A DNA stretch of 64,000 nt, from positions 62,001 to 126,000 of the forward strand of contig NZ_JPIN01000005.1 in assembly GCF_000753735.1 (NCBI RefSeq), read 5' to 3'. Made by a program: the position numbers and the translations under genes. The DNA is from Pseudidiomarina atlantica. GTDB lineage: Bacteria; Pseudomonadota; Gammaproteobacteria; Enterobacterales; Alteromonadaceae. Positions 39,933 to 49,793 of this stretch are shown here, piece after piece; position 1 is the first letter of the stretch; every line of letters starts with the position of its first letter. The notes beneath the pieces are model-generated. The model searched no databases and was not told the DNA's origin. It saw only the letters and a program-made list of their open reading frames with translations.

Positions 39933-41168
39933 TTATCCCACCACGGCGCCGAGGTTGAAGATAGGCAAGTACATGGCGACGATAAGGCCACCGACTAAGA
40001 TGCCAATGACCACCATGATCATAGGTTCGAGCAAGGCGGTGAGGTTGTCGACTAAGTCATCGACTTCGCGCTCAAACACATCGGCCACTTTAGCCAGCAT
40101 TTCATCGAGTGAACCGGATTCCTCACCTATATAGACCATTTGCGTGGCCATGGTCGGGAAGACGTCAGCGTTGATCATCGCCGTGTTCATCTGCATACCC
40201 GAGGTAACGTCGTCGCGCACACGTAAAATGGCATCGCGATACACCGAGTTCCCCGAGGCGCCTGCCGCAGAATCCAGTGCGCTAATCAGCGGTACACCGG
40301 CGGCAAAAGTCGTCGACAGGGTACGAGCGAAACGCGCTACCGCCGCTTTGTTGAGGATCATGCCGATGACCGGGATTTTTAGAGAAAAGGCTTGGACTCT
40401 ATCCCTAAATTTTTCGTTGTAGGTCATACTACGCAGGAACAAGAAAATTGCAGCAATAAAGCCGGCGATAATGTAAATCGCATACGCTTGTACCAACTCA
40501 GATAGGTTCACCACAAACTGCGTCATTGCCGGCAATTCGGCACCGAAATCGGCAAACACAGACTCGAACTGCGGTACCACATACACGAGCAAAATCATGG
40601 TGACGACAATCGCAACTACTATGACTGCTGACGGATAAACCAGCGCCTTTTTGATTTTCGCTTTCAGTGCTTCGGATTTTTCTCGGTAGGTCGCGATACG
40701 ATCATAAATTGACTCGAGCGAGCCCGACTGTTCACCTGAATCGACCAAGTCACAGTAGAGCTGGTCGAATACGCCAGGATGTTTGCGCAGAGAAGCGGCT
40801 AGAGGTGAACCTGAACCGACATCGTCGGCAATGGTCAGCATGAGGTTACGTACTTTAACGTGGTCGGTGCCGCGTGCGACCATCTCGAGGCTTTGCAATA
40901 AAGGTACGCCGGCCTCAAGCATAGTGGCGATTTGTCGCGTGAACAGCGCAATATCGGCGCCTTTGATTTTTTTATGGCCAAGGAGAGGTTTAGCTTTTTT
41001 CTTAACTGAGCGCGGGTTGATGCCTTGGTCGCGAAGTTTGGTACGAACTTCCTTTTCGCTGTCGCCGCGAATAATACCCTTGACCTTTTGGCCGCGTTTA
41101 TTCAGCCCTTGCCATTGAAACTCACTGAAGTCGTCTACTTTTTTTGATTTTTTTGCTGCAGTAGCCAT
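39933..41168 (-). CDS. pilC: Type IV pilus inner-membrane platform protein PilC
   Basis: 411 residues with a cytosolic N-terminal domain ([20 protein letters not shown]) and two T2SSF repeats ([20 protein letters not shown] near 95; [20 protein letters not shown] near 300), each followed by membrane helices. PilC couples PilB to pilus assembly. It lies 11 bases downstream of pilB. Confidence 0.96.
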   Translation of the reverse strand: MATAAKKSKKVDDFSEFQWQGLNKRGQKVKGIIRGDSEKEVRTKLRDQGINPRSVKKKAKPLLGHKKIKGADIALFTRQIATMLEAGVPLLQSLEMVARGTDHVKVRNLMLTIADDVGSGSPLAASLRKHPGVFDQLYCDLVDSGEQSGSLESIYDRIATYREKSEALKAKIKKALVYPSAVIVVAIVVTMILLVYVVPQFESVFADFGAELPAMTQFVVNLSELVQAYAIYIIAGFIAAIFLFLRSMTYNEKFRDRVQAFSLKIPVIGMILNKAAVARFARTLSTTFAAGVPLISALDSAAGASGNSVYRDAILRVRDDVTSGMQMNTAMINADVFPTMATQMVYIGEESGSLDEMLAKVADVFEREVDDLVDNLTALLEPMIMVVIGILVGGLIVAMYLPIFNLGAVVG

Positions 41169-41179
41169 AGCGCTAAGCC

Positions 41180-42877
41180 TTAGTTATTAGTGACGCGGTT
41201 CGCCTCCGCCAGACTGATAATGCCGTCGGCCACCTTTTTCAGGGCCGAATGTCTTAATGAAGGATAGCCGTCTTTATGGGCTTGTCGAGCAATTTGCAAC
41301 GAGCCTGCGTTATTCATAATAAGCTCTTGGATGGATTCTGTCACTGGCATAACTTCGTAAACACCCGTACGACCTTTGAAGCCACTGGTGCACTGATCAC
41401 AACCCACGGCTTTATAGATTTTTAAACCAGGAATCTGGTCTTCGGTAAAGCCCTGACGAATCAATTCTTCATGCGGAATCTCTTCTTCTTCCTTGCACTC
41501 ATTACACAAGCGGCGCGCCAAGCGCTGGGCGATGATCAACGACACCGAACTGGCGATGTTATAGGTAGCAACCCCCATGTTCATCAAACGTGTGAGGGTT
41601 TCAGCAGCGGAATTGGTGTGCAAGGTCGAAAGCACCAAGTGACCCGTTTGTGCCGCCTTAATGGCGATTTCTGCAGTTTCGAGATCTCGTATCTCACCCA
41701 CCATGACGATGTCAGGGTCTTGTCGCAAAAACGAGCGCAACGCATCGGCAAAGGTTAAGCCGGCTTTGACGTTAATCTGCACTTGGTTGATACCGTACAA
41801 GTTAATCTCAACCGGGTCTTCCGCCGTTGAAATATTCACCTCGGGCGTGTTGAGAATATTCAGACCCGTATAGAGTGAGACGGTTTTACCCGAACCCGTA
41901 GGACCGGTCACTAGAATCATGCCTTGCGGGCGTTGTAGCGCCTCTTCATAGAGCTTTTGTTGCTCCGGTTCATAACCCAAGGCTTCGATACCCAACATCG
42001 CCGATGAGGCATCGAGAATCCGCAGCACGATTTTTTCACCATACATGGTCGGCAACGAACTGACCCGAAAGTCGATAGCTTTATGCTTGGATAAACGCAG
42101 TTTAATCCGGCCATCTTGTGGTAAGCGCCGCTCGGCAATGTCGAGCTGCGACATCACTTTCAAACGCGCAGCGATACGGTTTGATAATGCATAGGGTGGG
42201 CGCGCAATTTCATGCAACACGCCGTCAATCCGAAAACGAATCCGATATTCGCCTTCGTAGGGTTCGAAGTGTAGATCCGAAGCGCCGCGTTTAATCGCAT
42301 CAAGCAGCATTTTGTTGATGTAGATAACAATCGGCGCGTCGTTTTTGCCGTCAACGCTAACAGCACCGCTGTCATCGCGAACTTCACCATCGGCATCAAT
42401 TTCACGTAACTCCTGCTCATCCTCGGCAGTAACGCCAAGCATAGAGGTTTCATTTTCCAACAACTTATCAATGAGGCGTTGAAGCTTATCTTCCTCAACT
42501 AATACCGCTTCAGCTTGCAAGCGTGTACGGAACTGAAACTCATCAAGGGTTTCAATCCGCGTCGGGTCAGACACCGCGATATAAAGCACATTGCCACGCT
42601 GGTACAGAGGCACCGCATGGTTCTTGCGAATCAACCGCTCATTGATAAATTGTGGGGGAATCAGTTCTTGATTGAAGGTATCAAGATCAAGCCAGGGGCA
42701 GTTTGATTCTTGATAACAAAATGCAGCCAGTTCATCGGCTTTAATTAACTTGCGTTCAAGGACAACGCTGGTGAAAGGTAATTTAGTTTCCCATGCGTAT
42801 TCGCTACAACTTTTCAGTTGCGCTTCAGGAATCCGTCTGTCACGCAGCAGCAGCGCCGCAAGGGAGTGATGTAGCAT
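41180..42877 (-). CDS. pilB: Type IV pilus extension ATPase PilB
   Basis: About 565 residues from ATG 42877. The next upstream ATG (42925) lies inside the pilA terminator stem and is therefore unlikely. An N-terminal T2SSE_N domain is followed by the ATPase core: Walker [13 protein letters not shown], Asp box [14 protein letters not shown], Walker [13 protein letters not shown], His box [12 protein letters not shown], and a zinc tetracysteine (CNEC...CDQC). It powers pilus extension. Whether the N-domain binds cyclic di-GMP, as MshE does, cannot be decided by eye. Confidence 0.95.
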   Translation of the reverse strand: MLHHSLAALLLRDRRIPEAQLKSCSEYAWETKLPFTSVVLERKLIKADELAAFCYQESNCPWLDLDTFNQELIPPQFINERLIRKNHAVPLYQRGNVLYIAVSDPTRIETLDEFQFRTRLQAEAVLVEEDKLQRLIDKLLENETSMLGVTAEDEQELREIDADGEVRDDSGAVSVDGKNDAPIVIYINKMLLDAIKRGASDLHFEPYEGEYRIRFRIDGVLHEIARPPYALSNRIAARLKVMSQLDIAERRLPQDGRIKLRLSKHKAIDFRVSSLPTMYGEKIVLRILDASSAMLGIEALGYEPEQQKLYEEALQRPQGMILVTGPTGSGKTVSLYTGLNILNTPEVNISTAEDPVEINLYGINQVQINVKAGLTFADALRSFLRQDPDIVMVGEIRDLETAEIAIKAAQTGHLVLSTLHTNSAAETLTRLMNMGVATYNIASSVSLIIAQRLARRLCNECKEEEEIPHEELIRQGFTEDQIPGLKIYKAVGCDQCTSGFKGRTGVYEVMPVTESIQELIMNNAGSLQIARQAHKDGYPSLRHSALKKVADGIISLAEANRVTNN

Positions 42878-42908
42878 TTGAGTCGGGATACTCTTACTTT
42901 GTGTACTA

Positions 42909-42952
42909 AAAAAACATGCATCCAAATGTCTTAAGACTATCTGGATGCATGT
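42909..42952 (-). terminator. Rho-independent terminator of pilA
   Basis: On the minus strand CATGCATCCA (42952-42943) pairs with TGGATGCATG (42925-42916), extended by an inner AGTCTT/AAGAC pairing, and is followed by seven T residues (42915-42909). It separates highly expressed pilA from pilBCD. Confidence 0.9.
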
Positions 42953-42982
42953 GATTGCAAGTTAACACTTCAATCTGGTGTG

Positions 42983-43465
42983 TTAGGTGTTTAGCTGGCA
43001 ACCATCTACGCGGGAATCTCCGTTTGTAGCTGTGTAATCAGAACACGCTATCGCCCATTGTAGATTACCTTGGTTAGCTGGAATGGTCGGAGTAAGCTTC
43101 ACAGTGATAGCTGCAGAGTTTGCTTCATCTTTTGCTTCCAACGTGGCTGTGATTACACCGGTAGCCACAGTAACTGAACTAACACCTTCAACTACGTTAG
43201 CTGCTGCGATGGTGTTCGGAATACCGTTGGTATTGTGGTCGCAGCCCGTCAGCGTACCGAGCTTTTGGTAACACAGGGCAACAGCTGTCTTGTATGAGCT
43301 AAGTGCTGAAATACCATTACTAGCCAACGCACGCTGCGTGTAGTCAGAATAAAGCGGAATTGCAACCGCCGCCAAAATACCAATGATCGCAACTACGATC
43401 ATCAATTCGATAAGGGTAAAGCCTCGTTGAATCTGAGTTTTAACTCGTTGTACTTGCGCTTTCAT
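42983..43465 (-). CDS. pilA: Type IV major pilin PilA
   Basis: 160 residues from ATG 43465, with GGGAG eight bases upstream. A 15-residue basic leader ([15 protein letters not shown]) precedes the class III cleavage site [17 protein letters not shown], with Glu at +5. The C-terminal half carries two Cys pairs ([11 protein letters not shown] and CSDY...DGC) that can form pilin disulfides. PilD would process it. Its roughly 330-nt leader contains a cyclic di-GMP riboswitch, and a terminator follows, so it is probably its own transcript. Confidence 0.95.
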   Translation of the reverse strand: MKAQVQRVKTQIQRGFTLIELMIVVAIIGILAAVAIPLYSDYTQRALASNGISALSSYKTAVALCYQKLGTLTGCDHNTNGIPNTIAAANVVEGVSSVTVATGVITATLEAKDEANSAAITVKLTPTIPANQGNLQWAIACSDYTATNGDSRVDGCQLNT

Positions 43466-43629
43466 TGTCAATCTCCCGAAAGTAACGTAAGTAAAAATAA
43501 ACATTATTGTTGTTGTATGGGTGACTTCCGTGTTGGTTATCACACCAACAACCTATTACTCTGCACCAGCCGAAAGACAGTGAATGCGCTTGCGACCGAG
43601 TAGTCAAAAAAGCCACGCCATTCACCAGA

Positions 43630-43742
43630 CTTTAGCTTGCAGCCCCGCTATCCGCCAGCACAATTTCAGAAAAATCTGAAATAGACACCGCTAGGACCGG
43701 AGGTTTTGCGTCACCACTTTCCAGTGGTTTTGCCTTTTAAAG
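43630..43742 (-). promoter_or_regulatory. Class I cyclic di-GMP riboswitch (GEMM-I) in the pilA leader
   Basis: Read on the minus strand, the RNA shows GGCAAAACC, a CCACU-GGAA-AGUGG stem with a GNRA tetraloop, GUGACGCAAAACCUCCGG, a second arm containing UUUCAGA/UCUGAAA, then CGGAUAGCGGGGCUGC. This is nearly collinear with the Vibrio cholerae Vc2 aptamer core (GGCAAACC, GNRA-capped P2, GACGCAAAGCCUCCGG, GGUAGCGGGGUU). A short P1-like pairing CUUUA/UAAAG closes it (43742-43738 with 43634-43630). The second arm is longer than in Vc2. A run of six U residues at 43611-43606 lies just downstream, but I could not draw a convincing terminator, so the expression platform is unresolved. The 43466-43835 gap otherwise holds only the promoter and the ribosome site. 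Confidence 0.88.
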
Positions 43743-43804
43743 CATTGCCTGGCATCCCTCAAACGCAGAATAGACCACGTCTGCGGTTTGCGCACTGCAG
43801 ATTA

Positions 43805-43832
43805 AACATAGCAGATGTAAGGGTTTCGTCAA
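43805..43832 (-). promoter_or_regulatory. Probable pilA promoter upstream of the riboswitch
   Basis: Minus-strand TTGACG (43832-43827) and TATGTT (43810-43805) with a 16-base spacer, beginning 4 bases after the nadC stop. It would start RNA near 43798, some 55 nt before the aptamer. I saw no sigma54 (GG-N10-GC) promoter. Confidence 0.6.
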
Positions 43833-43835
43833 TAC

Positions 43836-44777
<942 letters not shown>

Positions 44778-44796
44778 TTAGCAACGAAAACCGACA

Positions 44797-45354
44797 ATGC
44801 CGATGAAAATCGAAAATGGACAATTAGATGCAGCGGAGCAGAAACTGTCGCCCCATCACGATGAGCGCAGCGATCCCAACGACATCAGCGTGCTGGTGGT
44901 GCACGGTATCAGTTTGCCCGCGGGCGAGTTTGGTCAGCCTTACATAGACCAGCTATTTATGGGCACCCTCGATATTAACGCCCATCCGACTTTTGACGTG
45001 CTCGAAGGCTTAAAAGTATCAGCGCATTTGGTGATTCATCGCGACGGGCGCATGGTGCAATATGTGCCGTTCCATAAGCGTGCCTGGCATGCTGGAGTGT
45101 CTCATTATGCTGGGCGGCGCCGTTGTAACGATTTTGCCATTGGCATTGAACTTGAGGGAACCGACACCGAGCCCTACACTAAGGAACAGTATCAACAATT
45201 GGCAAAAGTTGCCGCAGCTTTGGTGCGTACCTATCCATTATTGACGCGGCAGCGCATTGTTGGGCATCAGCACATTGCGCCAGTGCGCAAAACGGATCCG
45301 GGTCCAGCCTTTGATTGGCAGCGTTTCCGCAACTTATTGAACGAGGAACTGTAA
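44797..45354 (+). CDS. ampD: 1,6-anhydro-MurNAc-L-alanine amidase AmpD
   Basis: 185 residues of the amidase_2 fold: LVVHGISLP (first zinc His), SAHLVIHRDGRMVQYV, WHAGVSHYAGR, FAIGIELEG, and GHQHIAPVRKTDPGPAFDW (second zinc His and Asp). It is cytosolic, recycles wall peptides and indirectly controls AmpR-type beta-lactamase induction. The start could be M1 or M3. ampE follows directly. Confidence 0.96.
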   Translation: MPMKIENGQLDAAEQKLSPHHDERSDPNDISVLVVHGISLPAGEFGQPYIDQLFMGTLDINAHPTFDVLEGLKVSAHLVIHRDGRMVQYVPFHKRAWHAGVSHYAGRRRCNDFAIGIELEGTDTEPYTKEQYQQLAKVAAALVRTYPLLTRQRIVGHQHIAPVRKTDPGPAFDWQRFRNLLNEEL

Positions 45355-46191
45355 ATGTCATTATTGGCGATTTTGCTCGCTTATTCGCTCGAACGTTCGG
45401 TGACGCTAAGTCGCAATTTCCATTGGCGGCGCATCGTGTTGCGCTGGCAGCAATGGCAGAGCAAACAAACCCAAATGGGTCGCGACGGCCAAGGTAAGAT
45501 TGCCGAATGGCGCCAACATTTATTGGGCGATGTCGTTTGGGCAGTGCTGCCGGCGCTGATCATTGTGTTTGTCGTCGCCTTGTTCGATTCGCTGCTGTTA
45601 AGTTTCGCCGTGGGTGTGTTGGCACTCCTCGCGACCATGCAATGCGGTCAAGCTCGGCAAGCGTATCGGGCTTATCTAGCTGCTGCTAGCGATGGCGATA
45701 CCGCAGGTGCCGCGGAACAACTGCGCCAGTTACGTCGTGCGGCGGGACGCCACGACGCCGCGCCAGTGCATGAATTGCTACTGTGGATTCATTTACGCTA
45801 TTACTTTGCACCGCTGCTGTATTACGTATTGTTTGGCATTTTTGGCGTGCTAATTTATGCCACGCTGCGCGATATGCGCCATCATCACAACGCCAGTTGG
45901 CGCAAATTACAGTTTGTGCTGCACTGGTTACCAACCCGAGTGATGACCGCTGGTTTCTTGATGGTGGGCAACTTCAGCAAGGCCTTACCGGTGTGGCTCA
46001 ACAGCATCGGTAATAAGCCCCAGCATAACCTTGAAGCGCTTGGTAAGGTTGCGGCAGCGGCTGATGATCTAGAACAGCGCCACGAGGATGATATTACCTC
46101 AACTGCTCTGACCACAGTTGCGTTGGTTAAGCGTAACCTACTGTTTTTCATCGTCTTACTTGCTGTTTTAACGATCATCGGCTGGTTCTAA
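45355..46191 (+). CDS. ampE: AmpE-like inner-membrane protein
   Basis: 278 residues with about four membrane helices (near 61-95, 151-170, 198-215 and 259-277) and the AmpE pattern ALIIVFVVALFDSLLLSFAVG then HELLLWIHLRYYFAPLLYY. It starts one base after the ampD stop codon, the conserved ampDE operon. The family is loosely implicated in cell wall recycling signalling and is related to CobD-type proteins; its exact role is unclear. Confidence 0.92.
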   Translation: MSLLAILLAYSLERSVTLSRNFHWRRIVLRWQQWQSKQTQMGRDGQGKIAEWRQHLLGDVVWAVLPALIIVFVVALFDSLLLSFAVGVLALLATMQCGQARQAYRAYLAAASDGDTAGAAEQLRQLRRAAGRHDAAPVHELLLWIHLRYYFAPLLYYVLFGIFGVLIYATLRDMRHHHNASWRKLQFVLHWLPTRVMTAGFLMVGNFSKALPVWLNSIGNKPQHNLEALGKVAAAADDLEQRHEDDITSTALTTVALVKRNLLFFIVLLAVLTIIGWF

Positions 46192-46202
46192 CAAAGAAAA
46201 GT

Positions 46203-46231
46203 TTGGGTTCAGCCAATGTTTAGTCTAAAAT
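46203..46231 (+). promoter_or_regulatory. Probable promoter of pdhR-aceEF
   Basis: TTGGGT (46203-46208) and TAAAAT (46226-46231) with a 17-base spacer, directly before the PdhR operator. Confidence 0.6.
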
Positions 46232-46234
46232 ACC

Positions 46235-46250
46235 GTTGGTAAGACCAATG
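46235..46250 (+). promoter_or_regulatory. PdhR operator
   Basis: TTGGT-AAG-ACCAAT at 46236-46249 matches the E. coli PdhR box (ATTGGTNNNACCAAT) on both half-sites. It covers the expected transcription start, the position used for pyruvate-relieved autorepression in E. coli. Confidence 0.85.
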
Positions 46251-46266
46251 AACCAAAAGCGAAAAG

Positions 46267-46337
46267 CGTTAGTCGTTAATCGTTATTGGTTAGGGGTGCA
46301 TGTTTGCTGAATAACGAATAACGAGTAACGAATTACG
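46267..46337. repeat. Heptamer palindrome, CGTTANT type (copy 2), abutting pdhR ATG
   Basis: CGTTAGT, CGTTAAT, CGTTATT (46267-46287), GGTTAGG, a 15-base middle, then AATAACG, AATAACG, AGTAACG and AATTACG (46310-46337). The last unit touches the pdhR ATG at 46338, so a hairpin in the mRNA would cover the start region. It shares a 27-base identical core with the copy after sspB. Confidence 0.85.
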
Positions 46338-47093
46338 ATGTCATTTGACCGCATACAGCCGACCAAACTGTCCGACGTCATCATGCAGCGAATTGAAGCC
46401 ATGATCGTCGACGGTACCCTGCAAGCTGGCGAGCGCCTGCCGTCGGAGCGTGATCTTGCGCATCAATTTTCAGTGTCGCGTCCGAGTCTGCGCGAAGCCA
46501 TTCAAAAGCTCGAAGCACGCGGTTTACTTGAGCGCCGTCAAGGTGGTGGCACCTACGTTTGCGATAACATGCAGCAACGGGTGGCGGAACCGCTACTTGA
46601 TTTGCTGACCCAGCATCCGGAGTCACAATTCGACTTACTAGAGTTTCGCCATGCGCTTGAGGGCATTTCTGCGTATTACGCGGCGATGCGTGGTACGCCG
46701 CTCGACCTTGAACAAATCAAAGAAAGTTTCCAAGGCATTCAGCAGGACCCAGGAGCGGAGCTTGCCGCGCAAGCGCAAGCACTCACCGAATTTAACCTGC
46801 GCATTGCCGAGGCATCGCATAATGTGATCCTGTTACATCTAGTGCGCTGTATGCAGCCACTGTTAATGAAAAATATTCTGCAAAACCTGCAAGACCTCGC
46901 GCACAAGCCTGGGGTCATGCAGCAATTACATGAACATCGGCAGCAGGTAGTCGCTGCTATCGAGGCCGGCGACCCTGATCAGGCACGCGAAATGTGTCAT
47001 CAGCTGCTAGCCTTTATTGAACAAGCGTTATTGGCTTCGAACCGTGAACAGTCGCGGTTACAGCGGTCATTACGTCGAACGCAAACTGGGTAA
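46338..47093 (+). CDS. pdhR: Pyruvate dehydrogenase operon repressor PdhR (GntR/FadR family)
   Basis: 251 residues. An N-terminal winged helix (KLSDVIMQRIEAMIVDGTLQ, FSVSRPSLREAIQKLEARGL, RRQGGGTYV) is followed by the all-helical FCD effector domain. Family proteins release DNA on binding pyruvate. The start is fixed by close similarity to the E. coli N-terminus. No clear Shine-Dalgarno is present because the repeat arm occupies the space. It precedes aceE by 9 bases. Confidence 0.95.
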   Translation: MSFDRIQPTKLSDVIMQRIEAMIVDGTLQAGERLPSERDLAHQFSVSRPSLREAIQKLEARGLLERRQGGGTYVCDNMQQRVAEPLLDLLTQHPESQFDLLEFRHALEGISAYYAAMRGTPLDLEQIKESFQGIQQDPGAELAAQAQALTEFNLRIAEASHNVILLHLVRCMQPLLMKNILQNLQDLAHKPGVMQQLHEHRQQVVAAIEAGDPDQAREMCHQLLAFIEQALLASNREQSRLQRSLRRTQTG

Positions 47094-47102
47094 GGATAAA
47101 GT

Positions 47103-49772
47103 ATGACTGACCATTTGAAAGACGACCTTGATCCACAGGAAACACGCGAGTGGCTCGACGCCCTCGAAGTCGTGTTAGAAGAAGATGGTCCTGAGCGTGG
47201 CCATTTCCTGTTGGAATCATTGATTGAGAAAGCACGTCGTAGCGGCGCTTATTTGCCGTATGCGGCGACCACTGCTTACTTGAACACCATTCCGGCCAGT
47301 CAAGAGCCGACCATGCCTGGCGACCAGAGCATGGAAGCGCGCATCCGTGCCGCCATCCGCTGGAACGCGTTGGCAATGGTGTTGCGGGCGTCGAAAAAAG
47401 AATTGGAGCTCGGCGGCCACATCTCGAGTTTCGCTTCATCAGCCATGTTGTACGACATTGGCTTTAATCACTTCTTCCGTGCGCCTAATGAGCAAGACGG
47501 TGGTGACTTCCTGTTTATTCAAGGTCACGCGTCACCAGGTATTTATGCTCGCGCTTACCTTGAAGGCCGCATTAGCGAAGAGCAACTGAATAACTTCCGT
47601 CAAGAAGTTGACGGCAAAGGTGTGAGCTCGTACCCGCACCCGAAATTGATGCCAGATTTTTGGCAATTCCCAACGGTATCTATGGGCTTAGGTCCGATTC
47701 AGGCCATCTATCAAGCCCGTTATTTGAAGTATTTGACCGACCGCGGCATTAAAGACTGCTCGAACCAGCGCGTTTATGCATTCTTGGGCGATGGCGAAGT
47801 TGATGAGCCAGAAACACTCGGCGCTATCAGCTTGGCGACTCGTGAAGGTCTCGACAACCTGACCTTTATCGTCAACTGTAACTTGCAGCGTTTGGACGGC
47901 CCAGTACGCGGTAACGGCAAGATCATTCAAGAGCTCGAAGGCACTTTCCGTGGCGCTGGCTGGGAAGTCATCAAAGTGATTTGGGGGCGCTACTGGGATC
48001 CGCTGTTGTACGCGGACACCGAAGGCAAGCTGGCGCAAATCATGCAAGACAGTGTCGATGGTGAGTACCAAAACTACAAAGCGAAAGGTGGCGCTTACAC
48101 CCGTGAACACTTCTTCGGTAAAACTGAAGAAACCAAAGCCATGGTGGCCAACTTGTCAGACGAAGACATCTGGCGTTTGAACCGTGGTGGCCACGATCCG
48201 GTGAAAGTTTACGCGGCCTATCACAAAGCGGTGAACACCAAAGGTCGCCCACAGGTGATTTTGGCAAAAACCGTGAAAGGCTATGGCATGGGTGCGGCCG
48301 GTGAAGGTAAAAACATCGCGCACCAAGTGAAGAAAATGGACATGGACGCCATCAAGCATTTCCGTGACCGTTTCAACATTCCAATTAAAGACAGCGAGTT
48401 GGAAGACATCCCGTTGTACAAATTCCCAGACGATAGTCCGGAAATGAAGTACATGCGCGAGCGCCGTGAAGCACTCAAAGGCTATATGCCAGTGCGCCGC
48501 GCCAACACCGATGTCGAAATCGAAGTCCCCCCATTGAAAGCCTTCGATGCGGTATTGAAAGGCTCTGGTGACCGTCAAATCTCGACCACTATGGCGTTTG
48601 TACGCGTACTGACCGCCTTGTTGAAAGACAAGAAAATCGGCAAGCGTATCGTGCCGATCATTCCTGACGAAGCCCGTACCTTTGGTATGGAAGGCTTGTT
48701 CCGTCAAGTGGGTATTTACTCGAGCCAAGGCCAGAAGTACGAACCACAAGATGCTGACCAAGTAGCTTACTACCGCGAAGACAAGCAAGGTCAGGTCTTG
48801 CAAGAAGGTATCAATGAGCTAGGTGCCATGGCATCGTGGGTGGCGGCAGCGACCAGCTACTCGACCAACAACGAGCCGATGATTCCGTTTTACATCTACT
48901 ACTCGATGTTCGGTTTCCAACGTGTGGGCGATTTGGTTTGGGCAGCTGGCGATAGTCAAGCCCGTGGCTTCTTGGTCGGCGGTACCGCTGGTCGTACTAC
49001 CTTGAACGGCGAAGGTCTGCAGCACCAAGACGGTAGCAGCCACATCTTGTTCAACACGGTGCCAAACTGTGTGACCTATGACCCAACGTTCGGTTACGAA
49101 GTTGCGGTTATCGTGCAAGACGGTATGCGTCGCATGTTCGGTGAACAAGAAAACGTGTTCTACTACTTGACGGTGATGAACGAAAACTACCAGCAGCCAG
49201 AAATGCCAGAAGGTGTCGAAGAAGGCATCGTCAAAGGTATGTATGAGCTGGAAACGCATAAAGCCAAGAAAGCAGTGGGCGAAGTGCAACTCTTGGGTTC
49301 AGGCACCATCTTGCAGCAAGTGCGTCAAGCCGCTGAAATTTTGGCTGACAAGTATGACGTCAACGCCACGGTATTTAGCGCAACCTCGTTCAACGAGCTG
49401 GCGCGTGAAGGTCTCGATGTCGACCGTTACAATATGCTGAATCCAACTAAGAAAGCGAAAGTGGCTTACGTCACCAAGTTGTTGGAAAAAGCCAAAGGCC
49501 CAACTATTGCGGCTACCGATTATATGAAACTGTACGCGGACCAAATTCGCGCTTGGGTACCAACACCGTATCGTGTGCTAGGTACTGACGGTTTCGGTCG
49601 TTCAGACAGCCGTGAAAACTTGCGTCGTCACTTCGAAGTGAACGCTGAGTACATTGTTGTTGCGGCCCTCGCGGAATTGGCGAAAGCCGGTGATATCGAC
49701 ACTAAAGTTGTTGCGCAAGCGATTAAAGACTTTGGTATCGACACCGACAAAGTCAATCCACTGTACGCATAA
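47103..49772 (+). CDS. aceE: Pyruvate dehydrogenase E1 component (homodimeric)
   Basis: 889 residues, near E. coli AceE (887). The thiamine diphosphate motif runs from GDGEVDEPE to NLTFIVNCN (near residues 230-260), and GGTAGRTTLNGEGLQHQDG lies near 625. It decarboxylates pyruvate and reductively acetylates the lipoyl groups of AceF. A GGATAA-like site lies before the ATG; aceF follows after 21 bases. Confidence 0.98.
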   Translation: MTDHLKDDLDPQETREWLDALEVVLEEDGPERGHFLLESLIEKARRSGAYLPYAATTAYLNTIPASQEPTMPGDQSMEARIRAAIRWNALAMVLRASKKELELGGHISSFASSAMLYDIGFNHFFRAPNEQDGGDFLFIQGHASPGIYARAYLEGRISEEQLNNFRQEVDGKGVSSYPHPKLMPDFWQFPTVSMGLGPIQAIYQARYLKYLTDRGIKDCSNQRVYAFLGDGEVDEPETLGAISLATREGLDNLTFIVNCNLQRLDGPVRGNGKIIQELEGTFRGAGWEVIKVIWGRYWDPLLYADTEGKLAQIMQDSVDGEYQNYKAKGGAYTREHFFGKTEETKAMVANLSDEDIWRLNRGGHDPVKVYAAYHKAVNTKGRPQVILAKTVKGYGMGAAGEGKNIAHQVKKMDMDAIKHFRDRFNIPIKDSELEDIPLYKFPDDSPEMKYMRERREALKGYMPVRRANTDVEIEVPPLKAFDAVLKGSGDRQISTTMAFVRVLTALLKDKKIGKRIVPIIPDEARTFGMEGLFRQVGIYSSQGQKYEPQDADQVAYYREDKQGQVLQEGINELGAMASWVAAATSYSTNNEPMIPFYIYYSMFGFQRVGDLVWAAGDSQARGFLVGGTAGRTTLNGEGLQHQDGSSHILFNTVPNCVTYDPTFGYEVAVIVQDGMRRMFGEQENVFYYLTVMNENYQQPEMPEGVEEGIVKGMYELETHKAKKAVGEVQLLGSGTILQQVRQAAEILADKYDVNATVFSATSFNELAREGLDVDRYNMLNPTKKAKVAYVTKLLEKAKGPTIAATDYMKLYADQIRAWVPTPYRVLGTDGFGRSDSRENLRRHFEVNAEYIVVAALAELAKAGDIDTKVVAQAIKDFGIDTDKVNPLYA

Positions 49773-49793
49773 GCAACGGGAGCGGAGACCACT

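Noticed and set aside
43544-43835. Possible sigma54 promoter for pilA
   Set aside because: I looked for GG-N10-GC with TGGC/TTGC flanks on the minus strand and found none; a sigma70-like TTGACG/TATGTT fits better.
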